Below, one piece after another: positions 32,268 to 39,226 of a stretch of 64,000 nucleotides of DNA; position 1 is the first letter of the stretch, and the number at the start of each line of letters is the position of its first letter. A program made the translations under genes and the position numbers. The stretch lies in NCBI RefSeq assembly GCF_026107415.2, contig NZ_JAPCHX010000008.1:1-64000 (forward strand). The letters are read 5' to 3'. This DNA is from Microbacterium sp. MPKO10. GTDB taxonomy: Bacteria > Actinomycetota > Actinomycetes > Actinomycetales > Microbacteriaceae. The notes under the pieces are model-generated. The model saw nothing but the letters and a program-made list of their open reading frames with translations. It was not told where the DNA came from and searched no databases.

Positions 32268-33143
32268 CTACCGGGCCAGCAGCTCGCGAATCACCGCCTC
32301 GATCTCGGCCGGCGATTCTTCGGCCATGAAGTGCCCCGCGTCGGTCGTGTAGTGCGCGAGGTTCGGCGCCCACCGCTTCCACAGCGCCGTGGCGTCGTAG
32401 CCCAGGGCAGCGCCCCAGTCTTGCTGCACGACGCTCACGGGCATCGCCAGCTGGGCGCCCAGGTCAGCATCCGCCTGGTCATGCGCGATGTCGATGCTCG
32501 CCGTCGCCCGGTAGTCGGCGACGATTGACGGCACCGCCGCTGCGCTCGCGTCAAGGTACGCCCGCCGGTACTCCCGCGGAATCGCGTCGGGGTTCTTCGT
32601 CCATAGATCGAGGAAGTACCCGAAGAAGTCGTCGGCGCTGTTCGCGATCAGTGTCTCGGGCAGCCCGACTGGCTGTGCCATCAAGAAGAGGTGGAAGCCC
32701 ACCGCCGCTGACACGCCGTGCATCGCGTTCCACGTGTCGAGGGTCGGCAGAACATCCAGGAAGGCGGCGTGTGTGACAGCATCCGGGTGGTCCATCGCCG
32801 TGCGAAACGCGACAAGTGCCCCACGGTCGTGGCCGACCAGCGCGAACCGTTCGTGCCCGAGGGCGCGGGCGAGCGCGACGACATCGGCCCCCATGGTCCG
32901 CTTCGAGTACGTCTCACCGGCGTCGGCAGGTTTGTCGCTCGCACCGTATCCGCGCAGGTCGGGCACGATAACACTGTGGTCTTCGGCAAGCGCGGCGGCG
33001 ACATGACGCCACATCAGGTGCGTCTGTGGAAAGCCGTGTAGAAGCACGATCGGGATTCCGCTGCCGCCCACAGCGGTGTTCAGCTCGACACCGTCGGCGA
33101 CGGGGATGCGGTGGTACTCAAAGTTCGGGATGGTCAGTGACAT
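32268..33143 (-). CDS. Alpha/beta hydrolase, haloacetate dehalogenase/epoxide hydrolase-like
   Basis: A 291-residue alpha/beta-hydrolase: H-G-F-P-Q-T-H (oxyanion loop), D-L-R-G-Y-G-A-S-D, nucleophile Asp in V-G-H-D-R-G-A and the catalytic His in D-A-G-H-F-M-A-E-E. An Asp nucleophile with the D-L-R-G-Y-G motif is typical of haloacetate (fluoroacetate) dehalogenases and soluble epoxide hydrolases. The gene diverges from the BTAD regulator at 33247, which probably controls it. Confidence 0.88.
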   Translation of the reverse strand: MSLTIPNFEYHRIPVADGVELNTAVGGSGIPIVLLHGFPQTHLMWRHVAAALAEDHSVIVPDLRGYGASDKPADAGETYSKRTMGADVVALARALGHERFALVGHDRGALVAFRTAMDHPDAVTHAAFLDVLPTLDTWNAMHGVSAAVGFHLFLMAQPVGLPETLIANSADDFFGYFLDLWTKNPDAIPREYRRAYLDASAAAVPSIVADYRATASIDIAHDQADADLGAQLAMPVSVVQQDWGAALGYDATALWKRWAPNLAHYTTDAGHFMAEESPAEIEAVIRELLAR

Positions 33144-33155
33144 CGTGTGTCCTTT

Positions 33156-33175
33156 CGTGTGGTGATGCTCACACG
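33156..33175. promoter_or_regulatory. Inverted repeat between hydrolase and BTAD regulator
   Basis: CGTGTG (33156-33161) and CACACG (33170-33175) form a perfect six-base inverted repeat with an eight-base spacer in the divergent intergenic region. It is a candidate operator; no independent support. Confidence 0.35.
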
Positions 33176-33246
33176 TTCTCGCAACTCGATCAGCAACGAA
33201 TCAGCACACACCCTCGGTGTCGCGTGCCGCATAGACTCACACCGAG

Positions 33247-35268
33247 ATGGAACAACAGAGCATGGTGTCGTTCGCGGTTCTCGGTCCGCTCGAGGCGCGG
33301 GATGCTGCCGGCACGCCGATCCGCTTGCGCGGGCCCAAGCATCGTGCCGTGCTCGCGCGGCTTCTCATGGCGCAGGGTCGCGTCGTACCGATCGAGACGC
33401 TCATCGACGATCTGTGGGAGGTTGCGCCTCCGCGAGCGACCGGGGCGATCCGCACATTCGTCGGCGACCTGAGGCGTGCGCTCGAACCCGAGCGGCCTCC
33501 GCGCGCAGCATCCGGCTTGCTTGTGACGCAGGGCGGCGGGTATGCCCTGAAAGCGACTCCGGATGCTGTCGACGTGACCCGCTTCGAACGCGCGGTTGCC
33601 GAGGCTCGCCGCCGCGAACCGGGCGGTGCTCTCGACCTGCTGCAGGCGGCGCTGTCAGAGTGGCGTGGACCGGCGTATGCGGACTTTTCGGCAGAGCAGT
33701 GGGCCCGCGCTGAACGTGCGCGGCTCGCCGAACTGCGCCTCGGTGCGGTCGAGGCGCGTGCCGACGCTCTGCTTGCGCTCGGGCGTCATGCCGAGGCGAT
33801 ACCCGATCTGGATGCCCATGTCACCGACAATCCGTGGCGCGAGGGGGCGTGGCACCAGTTGGCGCTTGCGCTGTATCGTTCGGGGCGGCAGAAGGATGCT
33901 CTCGATGTTGTGCGGCGGGCTCGCGAGCGTCTCGCGGACGAGCTCGGGCTCGATCCGGGTGAGGACCTTGCCCGTCTGGAGTCCGACATCCTCGCGCACG
34001 CGCCGTCGCTCGGGGCGCCCACACGCCCGCCGGATGCCGCGAGCACGCTGTGGGCGCAGGCCGCGGAGAGCCACGCCCGCGGTGCCGTGCTCGGTGAGCG
34101 GGCCCGGCTGCGGTCCACCGTTGATCTGCTGCGCAGTCTGGCGCTCGCGGGTGGCGAGAGCCTCGAGGCGGCCCAGCAGCAGCGCATTGCCACGATCCGC
34201 GCCGCGGAGGATCTCGGCGACCCTCATCTGACAGCACGTGTGATCGGCGCCTACGACGTGCCAGCGATCTGGTCGCGCTCCGATTACCCTGAGCTCGCCG
34301 CGCAGGTCGTCGCTGCGGCCGAGCGCACACTCGCAGCACTCCCCCAGGCCGACACCGATGCCGCGCGAGCCCGCCTTCTGGCCACGATCGCCGTCGAGTC
34401 TCGCGGCTCATCAAGCGACGCGCCGCGCGCTGCGGCGTCTGAGGCTGTGCGGATCGCGAGGCAACTCGACAATCCACCGCTGCTCGCCTTTGCTCTGAAC
34501 GGCCTGTTCATGCAGACCTTCCATCGCACGGGGCTTGCGGCCGAGCGCGACGCGATCGGCCGCGAACTCATCCCTCTCGCCTCCCGCCACGACCAGCCCG
34601 CCCACGAGCTGCTCGGGCGCCTCATTCGCCTGCAGTCACGCTGCGCGGTGGGCGATGTTGAGGGCGCCGACGCGCAGGCTCGTGCAGCCGACGAGCTCGC
34701 TGACCGTTACGATTCTCCGCTCATCGGCGTCTTCACGACCTGGTATCGCGCGCTTCGCCTTGTGCTCACGGGCCGCCCGGCGCCCGAGGTCGCCGAGGCC
34801 TATCGTGCGGCAGCACCGCTGCTTGACAGTTCTGGCATGCCGGGGATGCACCGCGGGATGCTGCCGCTCGCGCTGCTGAGCGTCCGCATCCAGCACGGTC
34901 GTCCGCTGCCCGAGCCGGGCACGACTGGCTGGGGCCCGTACACCCCGTGGGTCGAGCCGCTGCTGCTCGCCGAGCACGGCAATCCGGATGCTGCGAGGGC
35001 AGCCTTGAGTACGCTCGATGACCCGCCGCGCGACCATCTGGCGGAAGCGCTTTGGTCGCTCGTCGCCCGTGCGGCTTCCACGGTGGGCGATGACGCTGTT
35101 CTCGGCCGAGCCTGCGAAGCCCTCGCTCCAGCCCGAAACGAACTCGCGGGCGCCCAGTCCGGGCTCCTCACCGTGGACCCGGTCGATCGCGCAAGAGCGA
35201 TCGGACGTCACCGGGCTCCAGCTGCACCACGTCAGACATGCGGCGGACTTGCTCAATCGGAACGATAA
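33247..35268 (+). CDS. BTAD-domain (AfsR/SARP-like) transcriptional regulator, C-terminus probably altered
   Basis: A 673-residue regulator. Residues 5-100 form an OmpR-like winged helix (V-L-G-P-L-E-A, R-G-P-K-H-R-A-V-L-A-R-L-L) and residues 105-250 a bacterial transcriptional activation domain (R-R-A-R-E-R-L-A-D-E-L-G-L-D-P-G). A long TPR-like helical region follows and there is no NB-ARC ATPase. After E-L-A-G-A-Q-S-G-L-L-T-V near residue 640 the sequence changes to low-quality Arg/Pro-rich residues while entering the antisense of an antitoxin gene. The native C-terminus may have been replaced at a deletion junction near 35.2 kb. Confidence 0.87.
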   Translation: MEQQSMVSFAVLGPLEARDAAGTPIRLRGPKHRAVLARLLMAQGRVVPIETLIDDLWEVAPPRATGAIRTFVGDLRRALEPERPPRAASGLLVTQGGGYALKATPDAVDVTRFERAVAEARRREPGGALDLLQAALSEWRGPAYADFSAEQWARAERARLAELRLGAVEARADALLALGRHAEAIPDLDAHVTDNPWREGAWHQLALALYRSGRQKDALDVVRRARERLADELGLDPGEDLARLESDILAHAPSLGAPTRPPDAASTLWAQAAESHARGAVLGERARLRSTVDLLRSLALAGGESLEAAQQQRIATIRAAEDLGDPHLTARVIGAYDVPAIWSRSDYPELAAQVVAAAERTLAALPQADTDAARARLLATIAVESRGSSSDAPRAAASEAVRIARQLDNPPLLAFALNGLFMQTFHRTGLAAERDAIGRELIPLASRHDQPAHELLGRLIRLQSRCAVGDVEGADAQARAADELADRYDSPLIGVFTTWYRALRLVLTGRPAPEVAEAYRAAAPLLDSSGMPGMHRGMLPLALLSVRIQHGRPLPEPGTTGWGPYTPWVEPLLLAEHGNPDAARAALSTLDDPPRDHLAEALWSLVARAASTVGDDAVLGRACEALAPARNELAGAQSGLLTVDPVDRARAIGRHRAPAAPRQTCGGLAQSER

Positions 35269-35419
35269 CGGCAGTAGGACGCCTGTGGGCTCCGATAGCG
35301 ACCGGCGCCGCAGCCTCAGGATGCTCCCGAAACTCGCGAACAATCGAGGTCAAAGACGCACGCAACTCTGAGACCGTGACAACCTCTTCGCCCGCCAACT
35401 CCTGCACAAGCACATGCAA
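35168..35419 (-). CDS. Orphan Phd/YefM-like antitoxin, possibly truncated
   Basis: An 83-residue frame with T-V-S-E-L-R-A-S-L-T-S-I-V-R-E-F and P-V-A-I-G-A-H-R-R-P-T-A-V-I-V-P-I-E-Q-V, the Phd/RelB-like antitoxin pattern. It starts with TTG or another weak start. No toxin follows: the 3' end runs antisense into the BTAD gene. A short unrecognised minus-strand frame (about 35440-35600) lies upstream. It is probably a remnant left by a deletion. A pair of TGTACA words at 35425-35442 could be its operator. Confidence 0.5.
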   Translation of the reverse strand: MHVLVQELAGEEVVTVSELRASLTSIVREFREHPEAAAPVAIGAHRRPTAVIVPIEQVRRMSDVVQLEPGDVRSLLRDRPGPR

Positions 35420-35424
35420 TATCT

Positions 35425-35442
35425 GTACATTTTTGTGTACAC
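35425..35442. promoter_or_regulatory. TGTACA repeat pair upstream of the antitoxin-like frame
   Basis: TGTACATTTTTGTGTACA carries two self-complementary TGTACA words six bases apart and is AT-rich against the local background. It is a plausible autoregulatory site of the antitoxin. The remaining sequence up to 35680 holds no convincing gene. Confidence 0.45.
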
Positions 35443-35680
35443 GTAATCGATGACGAGTGCCGCCCGCTGATGCGTACCAAGTCGACTGCGGGCAGTAACA
35501 GTGTCCGCCTTGCCGTCATCGATCACCTTCTGCAAACGACACGCGATGGCGTGCAGACTGTCGTCTGGGTTCACCGTGTCGGCGTCGCCGCGCCATGAGG
35601 CACGTCGCCACGACGCGGTGCCCGCACACACCACTGACCTCGCACGAAAGAAAGTCTTCGGTGCGAGGTCAGCTGTGCGG

Positions 35681-36304
35681 TCACGCAGAGAGCTTGTCGA
35701 CTCCGATCGAGAAGTCGAAGTTCCCCACGCCATTGTTGGCGAGTGCCACGGTCAACAGACCGGCTCCTTCCAGCCAATGGGCCATCTTCAGGTCGCCGAC
35801 ATCGAAGGGCCGCATCCCGAGACTGGTGATGAACGTCTCGACACGTGCCTTGGCCTGCGCATCGTCGCCTGCGATGAAGACGGCAGGGCTGCCCTTCTCC
35901 AAAACGTGACGGAAGATGGTGTTGAACCCCTTCATCACGCTGGCGCTCGCTGGCACCACCTTCGCGACCTCCTGAGCGATCGAGGTCTCTTCACTATGAG
36001 CGAGCCCGTCGAACGTTGCGTTGAACGGGTTGCTGATGTCGACGATCGTCTTGCCTGCGAGGGTCTCTCCGAACTGGGCGACCGCCGGAACGACGCCTTC
36101 GTACAGCAGCGCCAGAATGACGATGTCGCCGGCAGGAGCCGTTCCCCACTCTCCGGTCGTTGCTCCGCCGCCGAGAGTCTCGGCGAGGGCTGCGGCCTTC
36201 GACCGGTCACGGGCGATGATCTCAACTGTGTTTCCACCGGCGAGCGCTCGCGCGCCGAGTGTGCGGGCCATGTTCCCCGCGCCAATGATGCTGATGCTGC
36301 TCAT
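35681..36304 (-). CDS. NADPH-dependent F420 reductase-like protein
   Basis: A 207-residue Rossmann protein of the F420-dependent NADP oxidoreductase group: S-I-I-G-A-G-N-M-A-R-T-L-G (dinucleotide motif), A-R-D-R-S-K (NADPH 2'-phosphate contact), D-I-S-N-P-F-N and V-M-K-G-F-N-T. An AAAGGA site precedes the ATG. It is 32 bases downstream of the SDR gene on the same strand and is probably co-transcribed under the divergent TetR. Exact substrate unknown. Confidence 0.9.
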   Translation of the reverse strand: MSSISIIGAGNMARTLGARALAGGNTVEIIARDRSKAAALAETLGGGATTGEWGTAPAGDIVILALLYEGVVPAVAQFGETLAGKTIVDISNPFNATFDGLAHSEETSIAQEVAKVVPASASVMKGFNTIFRHVLEKGSPAVFIAGDDAQAKARVETFITSLGMRPFDVGDLKMAHWLEGAGLLTVALANNGVGNFDFSIGVDKLSA

Positions 36305-36336
36305 GATATTTCCTTTTCTATTGTGTGATGTGTGGC

Positions 36337-37071
36337 TTATATTGCTGTGGTGCCGCCGTCGGCGACGAGTTCCGTTCCGTTGACGTAGCTGGAGTCGTCT
36401 GAGGCGAGGAAGAGCGCTGCTGTCGCGAGCTCGTTCGGGCGGCCCATCTGGCCTCGGGGAATGAGCGCCTCGAACTGACGCATGGTCTCCTCGTCAAAGA
36501 GCTCTTCCTGCTTGGCCGTGGCGACCTGGCCGGGGGTCAGGACGTTCACACGGATGCGGCGGTCCTTGAGCTCGTTGAGCCAGACACGCGCCCAGGCCTG
36601 CTGAACTGCCTTGCTTCCGGCGTACACGCTCCAGCCGGGGAACGCACCGAGGGAGGCATTAGACCCAGTCATCACGATGGATCCGCCGTCGTTGAAGAGC
36701 GGAAGTGCCTTCTGAACGGTGAACAGCGTGCCGCGCACGTTGAGCCCGAAGGCGGCGTCGTACTGGGCCTCAGTGATCTCACCGAGAACGCCAGGCTCGC
36801 CCATTCCTGCGCTTGCCCACAGCACGTCAATCCTGCCCTTCTCGCGCTTCACTGTGTCAAACAGACGGTCAAGATCATCCAGATCGCCCGCGTCACCTCG
36901 GACGCCCGTGACGTTGCGGCCGATCTCATTCACGGCCTGGTCCAGCGCATCCTGACGGCGTCCGGTGATGAAGACGTAGGCGCCCTCTTCGACGAACAGT
37001 TTTGCGCCCGCTAGTCCCATGCCGGTTGTTCCGCCGGTCACAACCGCTACCTTGCCATCAAGTTTTCCCAT
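36337..37071 (-). CDS. SDR-family oxidoreductase
   Basis: A 244-residue classical SDR: V-T-G-G-T-T-G-M-G-L-A (cofactor), A-S-A-G-M in place of NNAG, Ser in T-G-S-N-A-S and the catalytic Y-A-G-S-K. The C-terminal V-N-G-T-E-L-V-A-D-G-G motif is typical. An AAGGAG site fixes the ATG at 37071. It diverges from the TetR gene, with a two-site operator block between them. Confidence 0.93.
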   Translation of the reverse strand: MGKLDGKVAVVTGGTTGMGLAGAKLFVEEGAYVFITGRRQDALDQAVNEIGRNVTGVRGDAGDLDDLDRLFDTVKREKGRIDVLWASAGMGEPGVLGEITEAQYDAAFGLNVRGTLFTVQKALPLFNDGGSIVMTGSNASLGAFPGWSVYAGSKAVQQAWARVWLNELKDRRIRVNVLTPGQVATAKQEELFDEETMRQFEALIPRGQMGRPNELATAALFLASDDSSYVNGTELVADGGTTAI

Positions 37072-37122
37072 CAATTGCTCCTTCGGGTTGTGGTGCGATG
37101 CACACCGGGGATATCGATGTTA

Positions 37123-37197
37123 AGTACACCGACCTGTGTGCATAACATACCCCGCGCAGGAGTCTCGCGCAACTATGTACACCGAACGTTACCTTTT
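37123..37197. promoter_or_regulatory. TetR-controlled promoter block, copy 1
   Basis: Two related sites lie 53 bases apart: GTACACCGACCTGTGTGC (from 37124) and TATGTACACCGAACGTTACC (from 37175). The whole block is repeated with substitutions upstream of the CPBP protease at 38948-39022, in the same orientation relative to the gene it precedes. It is likely bound by the TetR protein at 37207. Confidence 0.6.
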
Positions 37198-37206
37198 GGG
37201 GATACA

Positions 37207-37827
37207 ATGGCTGCCATGACGGAGTTAGAGAAAGGACCAACGGGTCGCCGCCGTGGCCGGGGCGCTCGCGAGCGCATCCTCAGCGCGTCGCAACACCTGT
37301 TTCGCGAGCAGGGCATCAACCAGACCGGAATGGATCAGCTGTGTGCCGCAGCCCAGGTCTCGAAGCGCACGGCATACCAGCACTTCGCCGGCAAAGACGA
37401 GCTGATCGCCGAGTACCTCCAGCAGGTCGACCCCACGGTGATGTCGAGCATTTTCGACAGCCAAGAGCTGACTGCGCGTGAGAAGCTGCTCGCTGTGTTC
37501 GACATGCCTCCCACGAACCCGATGTGCCCCTACATCTCGGCGGCCGTCGAGCTGCACGACCCCGACCACCCGGCGGCGCTGTACGCCAAAGAATACAAAG
37601 AGACGGTCACCGCAAAGCTCGCAAACGCAGCACGCGAAGCCGGCGCGGCCAACCCTGAGGAGCTCGGCGAGCAGCTTGCACTGCTGCTCGATGGAGCCGC
37701 AGCGCGCACTCGGGTTGTCAACTCAAACGCATTCCCGACCGCCGGGACCATTGCCGTGATGCTCATTGACAGCGCGATCGCCGCTGGACCAAGCAACGAC
37801 AATCACAGGGAGACCGTCTCGCGCTGA
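37207..37827 (+). CDS. TetR-family regulator
   Basis: A 206-residue TetR protein: A-R-E-R-I-L-S-A-S-Q-H-L-F-R-E-Q-G-I, M-D-Q-L-C-A-A-A-Q-V-S-K-R-T-A-Y-Q-H-F (helix-turn-helix), then a helical ligand domain. I place the start at the ATG at 37207; an in-frame ATG lies three codons later. It diverges from the SDR-F420-reductase pair. The shared promoter block suggests it also controls the CPBP protease 1.1 kb away. Confidence 0.9.
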   Translation: MAAMTELEKGPTGRRRGRGARERILSASQHLFREQGINQTGMDQLCAAAQVSKRTAYQHFAGKDELIAEYLQQVDPTVMSSIFDSQELTAREKLLAVFDMPPTNPMCPYISAAVELHDPDHPAALYAKEYKETVTAKLANAAREAGAANPEELGEQLALLLDGAAARTRVVNSNAFPTAGTIAVMLIDSAIAAGPSNDNHRETVSR

Positions 37828-37876
37828 CAGGGCGCTGCGCAGACCGTCACTTATGACTTCATCTGACGTAGGGGCC

Positions 37877-37954
37877 GGGCTCACGGTGATACGCCCAGAT
37901 GCGCACCGCGGTGGCATCTGGGCGTATCCCTCGCATATTCCTCTGACTTTTCCC
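37877..37954 (+). pseudogene. Fragment matching the 3' end of the IMPase gene
   Basis: This segment encodes A-G-L-T-V-I-R-P-D-A-H-R-G-G-I-W-A-Y-P followed by S-H-I-P-L-T-F-P. It matches the C-terminus of the IMPase-like protein at 51913-51990 almost residue for residue. The two copies differ mostly at third codon positions, so they diverged under coding constraint. No start or upstream domain is present. The DNA from 37889 to 37927 is also a nearly perfect 39 bp palindrome centred on CACCGCGGTG. Confidence 0.7.
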
Positions 37955-37980
37955 GTCGAGGCGAGAATTACGGTGCACGG

Positions 37981-38895
37981 TTACCAGGGGCGCGTTTCGA
38001 TCATGTGGGCCCGGTCAGACCGGCGCACGGGGACGACATATCCACGCCGATAGGCCATCCACATGAACCCGGCGGTAGCGAGCATGCCCAAGGCCACGGC
38101 GTACACGCTTGCCTCCGGCCCGAAGTCGCCTCCGGTGAGCAGTGCGGGGCCCGCTGTCGTGGCGTCCAACAATCCCGTCGGAGCGCCGCTTCCCGAAAGC
38201 TCGGTGCTGAAGATGGCGCTCGCTGCAAGGTTCCAGCCGAAGTGCAGGCCGATCGGCACCCACAGCTTGCGGGTCGCGATGTACGCGGCGGTGAGCATGC
38301 CCCCTGCCTCGATCGCGATTGCGAGAGCCCCCACAAGCGTGGCGTTTGCGTTCAGCAAGTGCACGAGACCAAAGAGGAGCCCGACCAAGACCAGAGCGAT
38401 CCACGTGCCCGTCCATTCCTCGACGATCCGAAAGAGGATGCCGCGGAAAATCAGCTCTTCGGACACCGCGGCACCTGCCATGAAACCGAGCAGCCCGAGG
38501 GCGTTCGCCGGCGACCCCAGGCCGTTGATCGCGTAGAAACCGCCGAGTGCAATAAGCCCGATCACGGCACCGAACAGGGCGATCCCCGCTCCTGTGCTCC
38601 AGGCCACCGACGGCGCAGCACTCTTCAGGCTCACCTCCGCCGGAGCACGATGCTCCGTACGCCGGACTACCCAGGCGTAGACCGCGATTGCCAAGACACC
38701 CGTTGCCAACCCGATGCCGAATGTCAGCCAGGGGTTGCCCCCGACGGCCGCGCTGATCAGGCGGGCAAGGACCACAGCCGCGAGCACGACCAGCAGTTGC
38801 CACAGCAGTCGCATACCCCTGCCCCGGCGTCGTCCTCCGCTGTGTTTCTCGTGCCGCTCGCTCGTGACCGCCGACGCGCTATTGAGGTTATTCAT
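37981..38895 (-). CDS. CPBP-family intramembrane metalloprotease, second copy
   Basis: A 304-residue membrane protein with eight or so helices and the CPBP motifs S-E-E-L-I-F-R-G (Glu pair), L-V-H-L-L-N-A and L-H-F-G-W-N-L. It is only distantly related to the protease at 24627-25430. I choose the ATG at 38895, five bases after an AGGAG; the frame is open up to 38943. Its upstream block resembles the promoter of the SDR/TetR pair, so it may belong to that TetR regulon. Confidence 0.88.
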   Translation of the reverse strand: MNNLNSASAVTSERHEKHSGGRRRGRGMRLLWQLLVVLAAVVLARLISAAVGGNPWLTFGIGLATGVLAIAVYAWVVRRTEHRAPAEVSLKSAAPSVAWSTGAGIALFGAVIGLIALGGFYAINGLGSPANALGLLGFMAGAAVSEELIFRGILFRIVEEWTGTWIALVLVGLLFGLVHLLNANATLVGALAIAIEAGGMLTAAYIATRKLWVPIGLHFGWNLAASAIFSTELSGSGAPTGLLDATTAGPALLTGGDFGPEASVYAVALGMLATAGFMWMAYRRGYVVPVRRSDRAHMIETRPW

Positions 38896-38947
38896 CATCG
38901 CTCCTAAGAGGGTCGGCGATGGCGCACCCATTTGAGACGTCATTTCT

Positions 38948-39022
38948 ATGTAAACCGACCTGTGTGCTTAAGGTACAACGCGCGCACCAGCAACGCAAGC
39001 TAACCACACCGATTGTTACCGG
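38948..39022. promoter_or_regulatory. TetR-controlled promoter block, copy 2
   Basis: TGTAAACCGACCTGTGTGC (from 38949) and TAACCACACCGATTGTTACC (from 39001), 54 bases apart, repeat the layout of the block at 37123-37197. The stretch from 39023 to 39226 carries no gene apart from the BTAD-like fragment. Confidence 0.55.
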
Positions 39023-39076
39023 TCACGGCCCCATCGGCTCAGAGCCAAGAAAGAGAACCGCTCCGCCTGCAGTCAC

Positions 39077-39126
39077 GAAGCGCTGTGGTCGCTCATCGCC
39101 CGTGCTACCGAGCGCGCAAACGACGC
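39077..39126 (+). pseudogene. Short BTAD-regulator-like fragment
   Basis: The first 29 bases match the BTAD gene at 35044-35072 in 27 positions and encode E-A-L-W-S-L-I-A-R-A. The corresponding residues there are E-A-L-W-S-L-V-A-R-A. The similarity fades afterwards. It is probably a scrap of a second BTAD gene brought in by recombination; too short to be certain. Confidence 0.4.
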
Positions 39127-39226
39127 TGAACCCTTCGGAGACACGAACGGAGTGGTCGCCTGCGCGAGTACTGCGCTGCCTAGCGCGACAGCCAGCCTTC
39201 CCGTCGCCTGTCGACTGCCCCAACCG

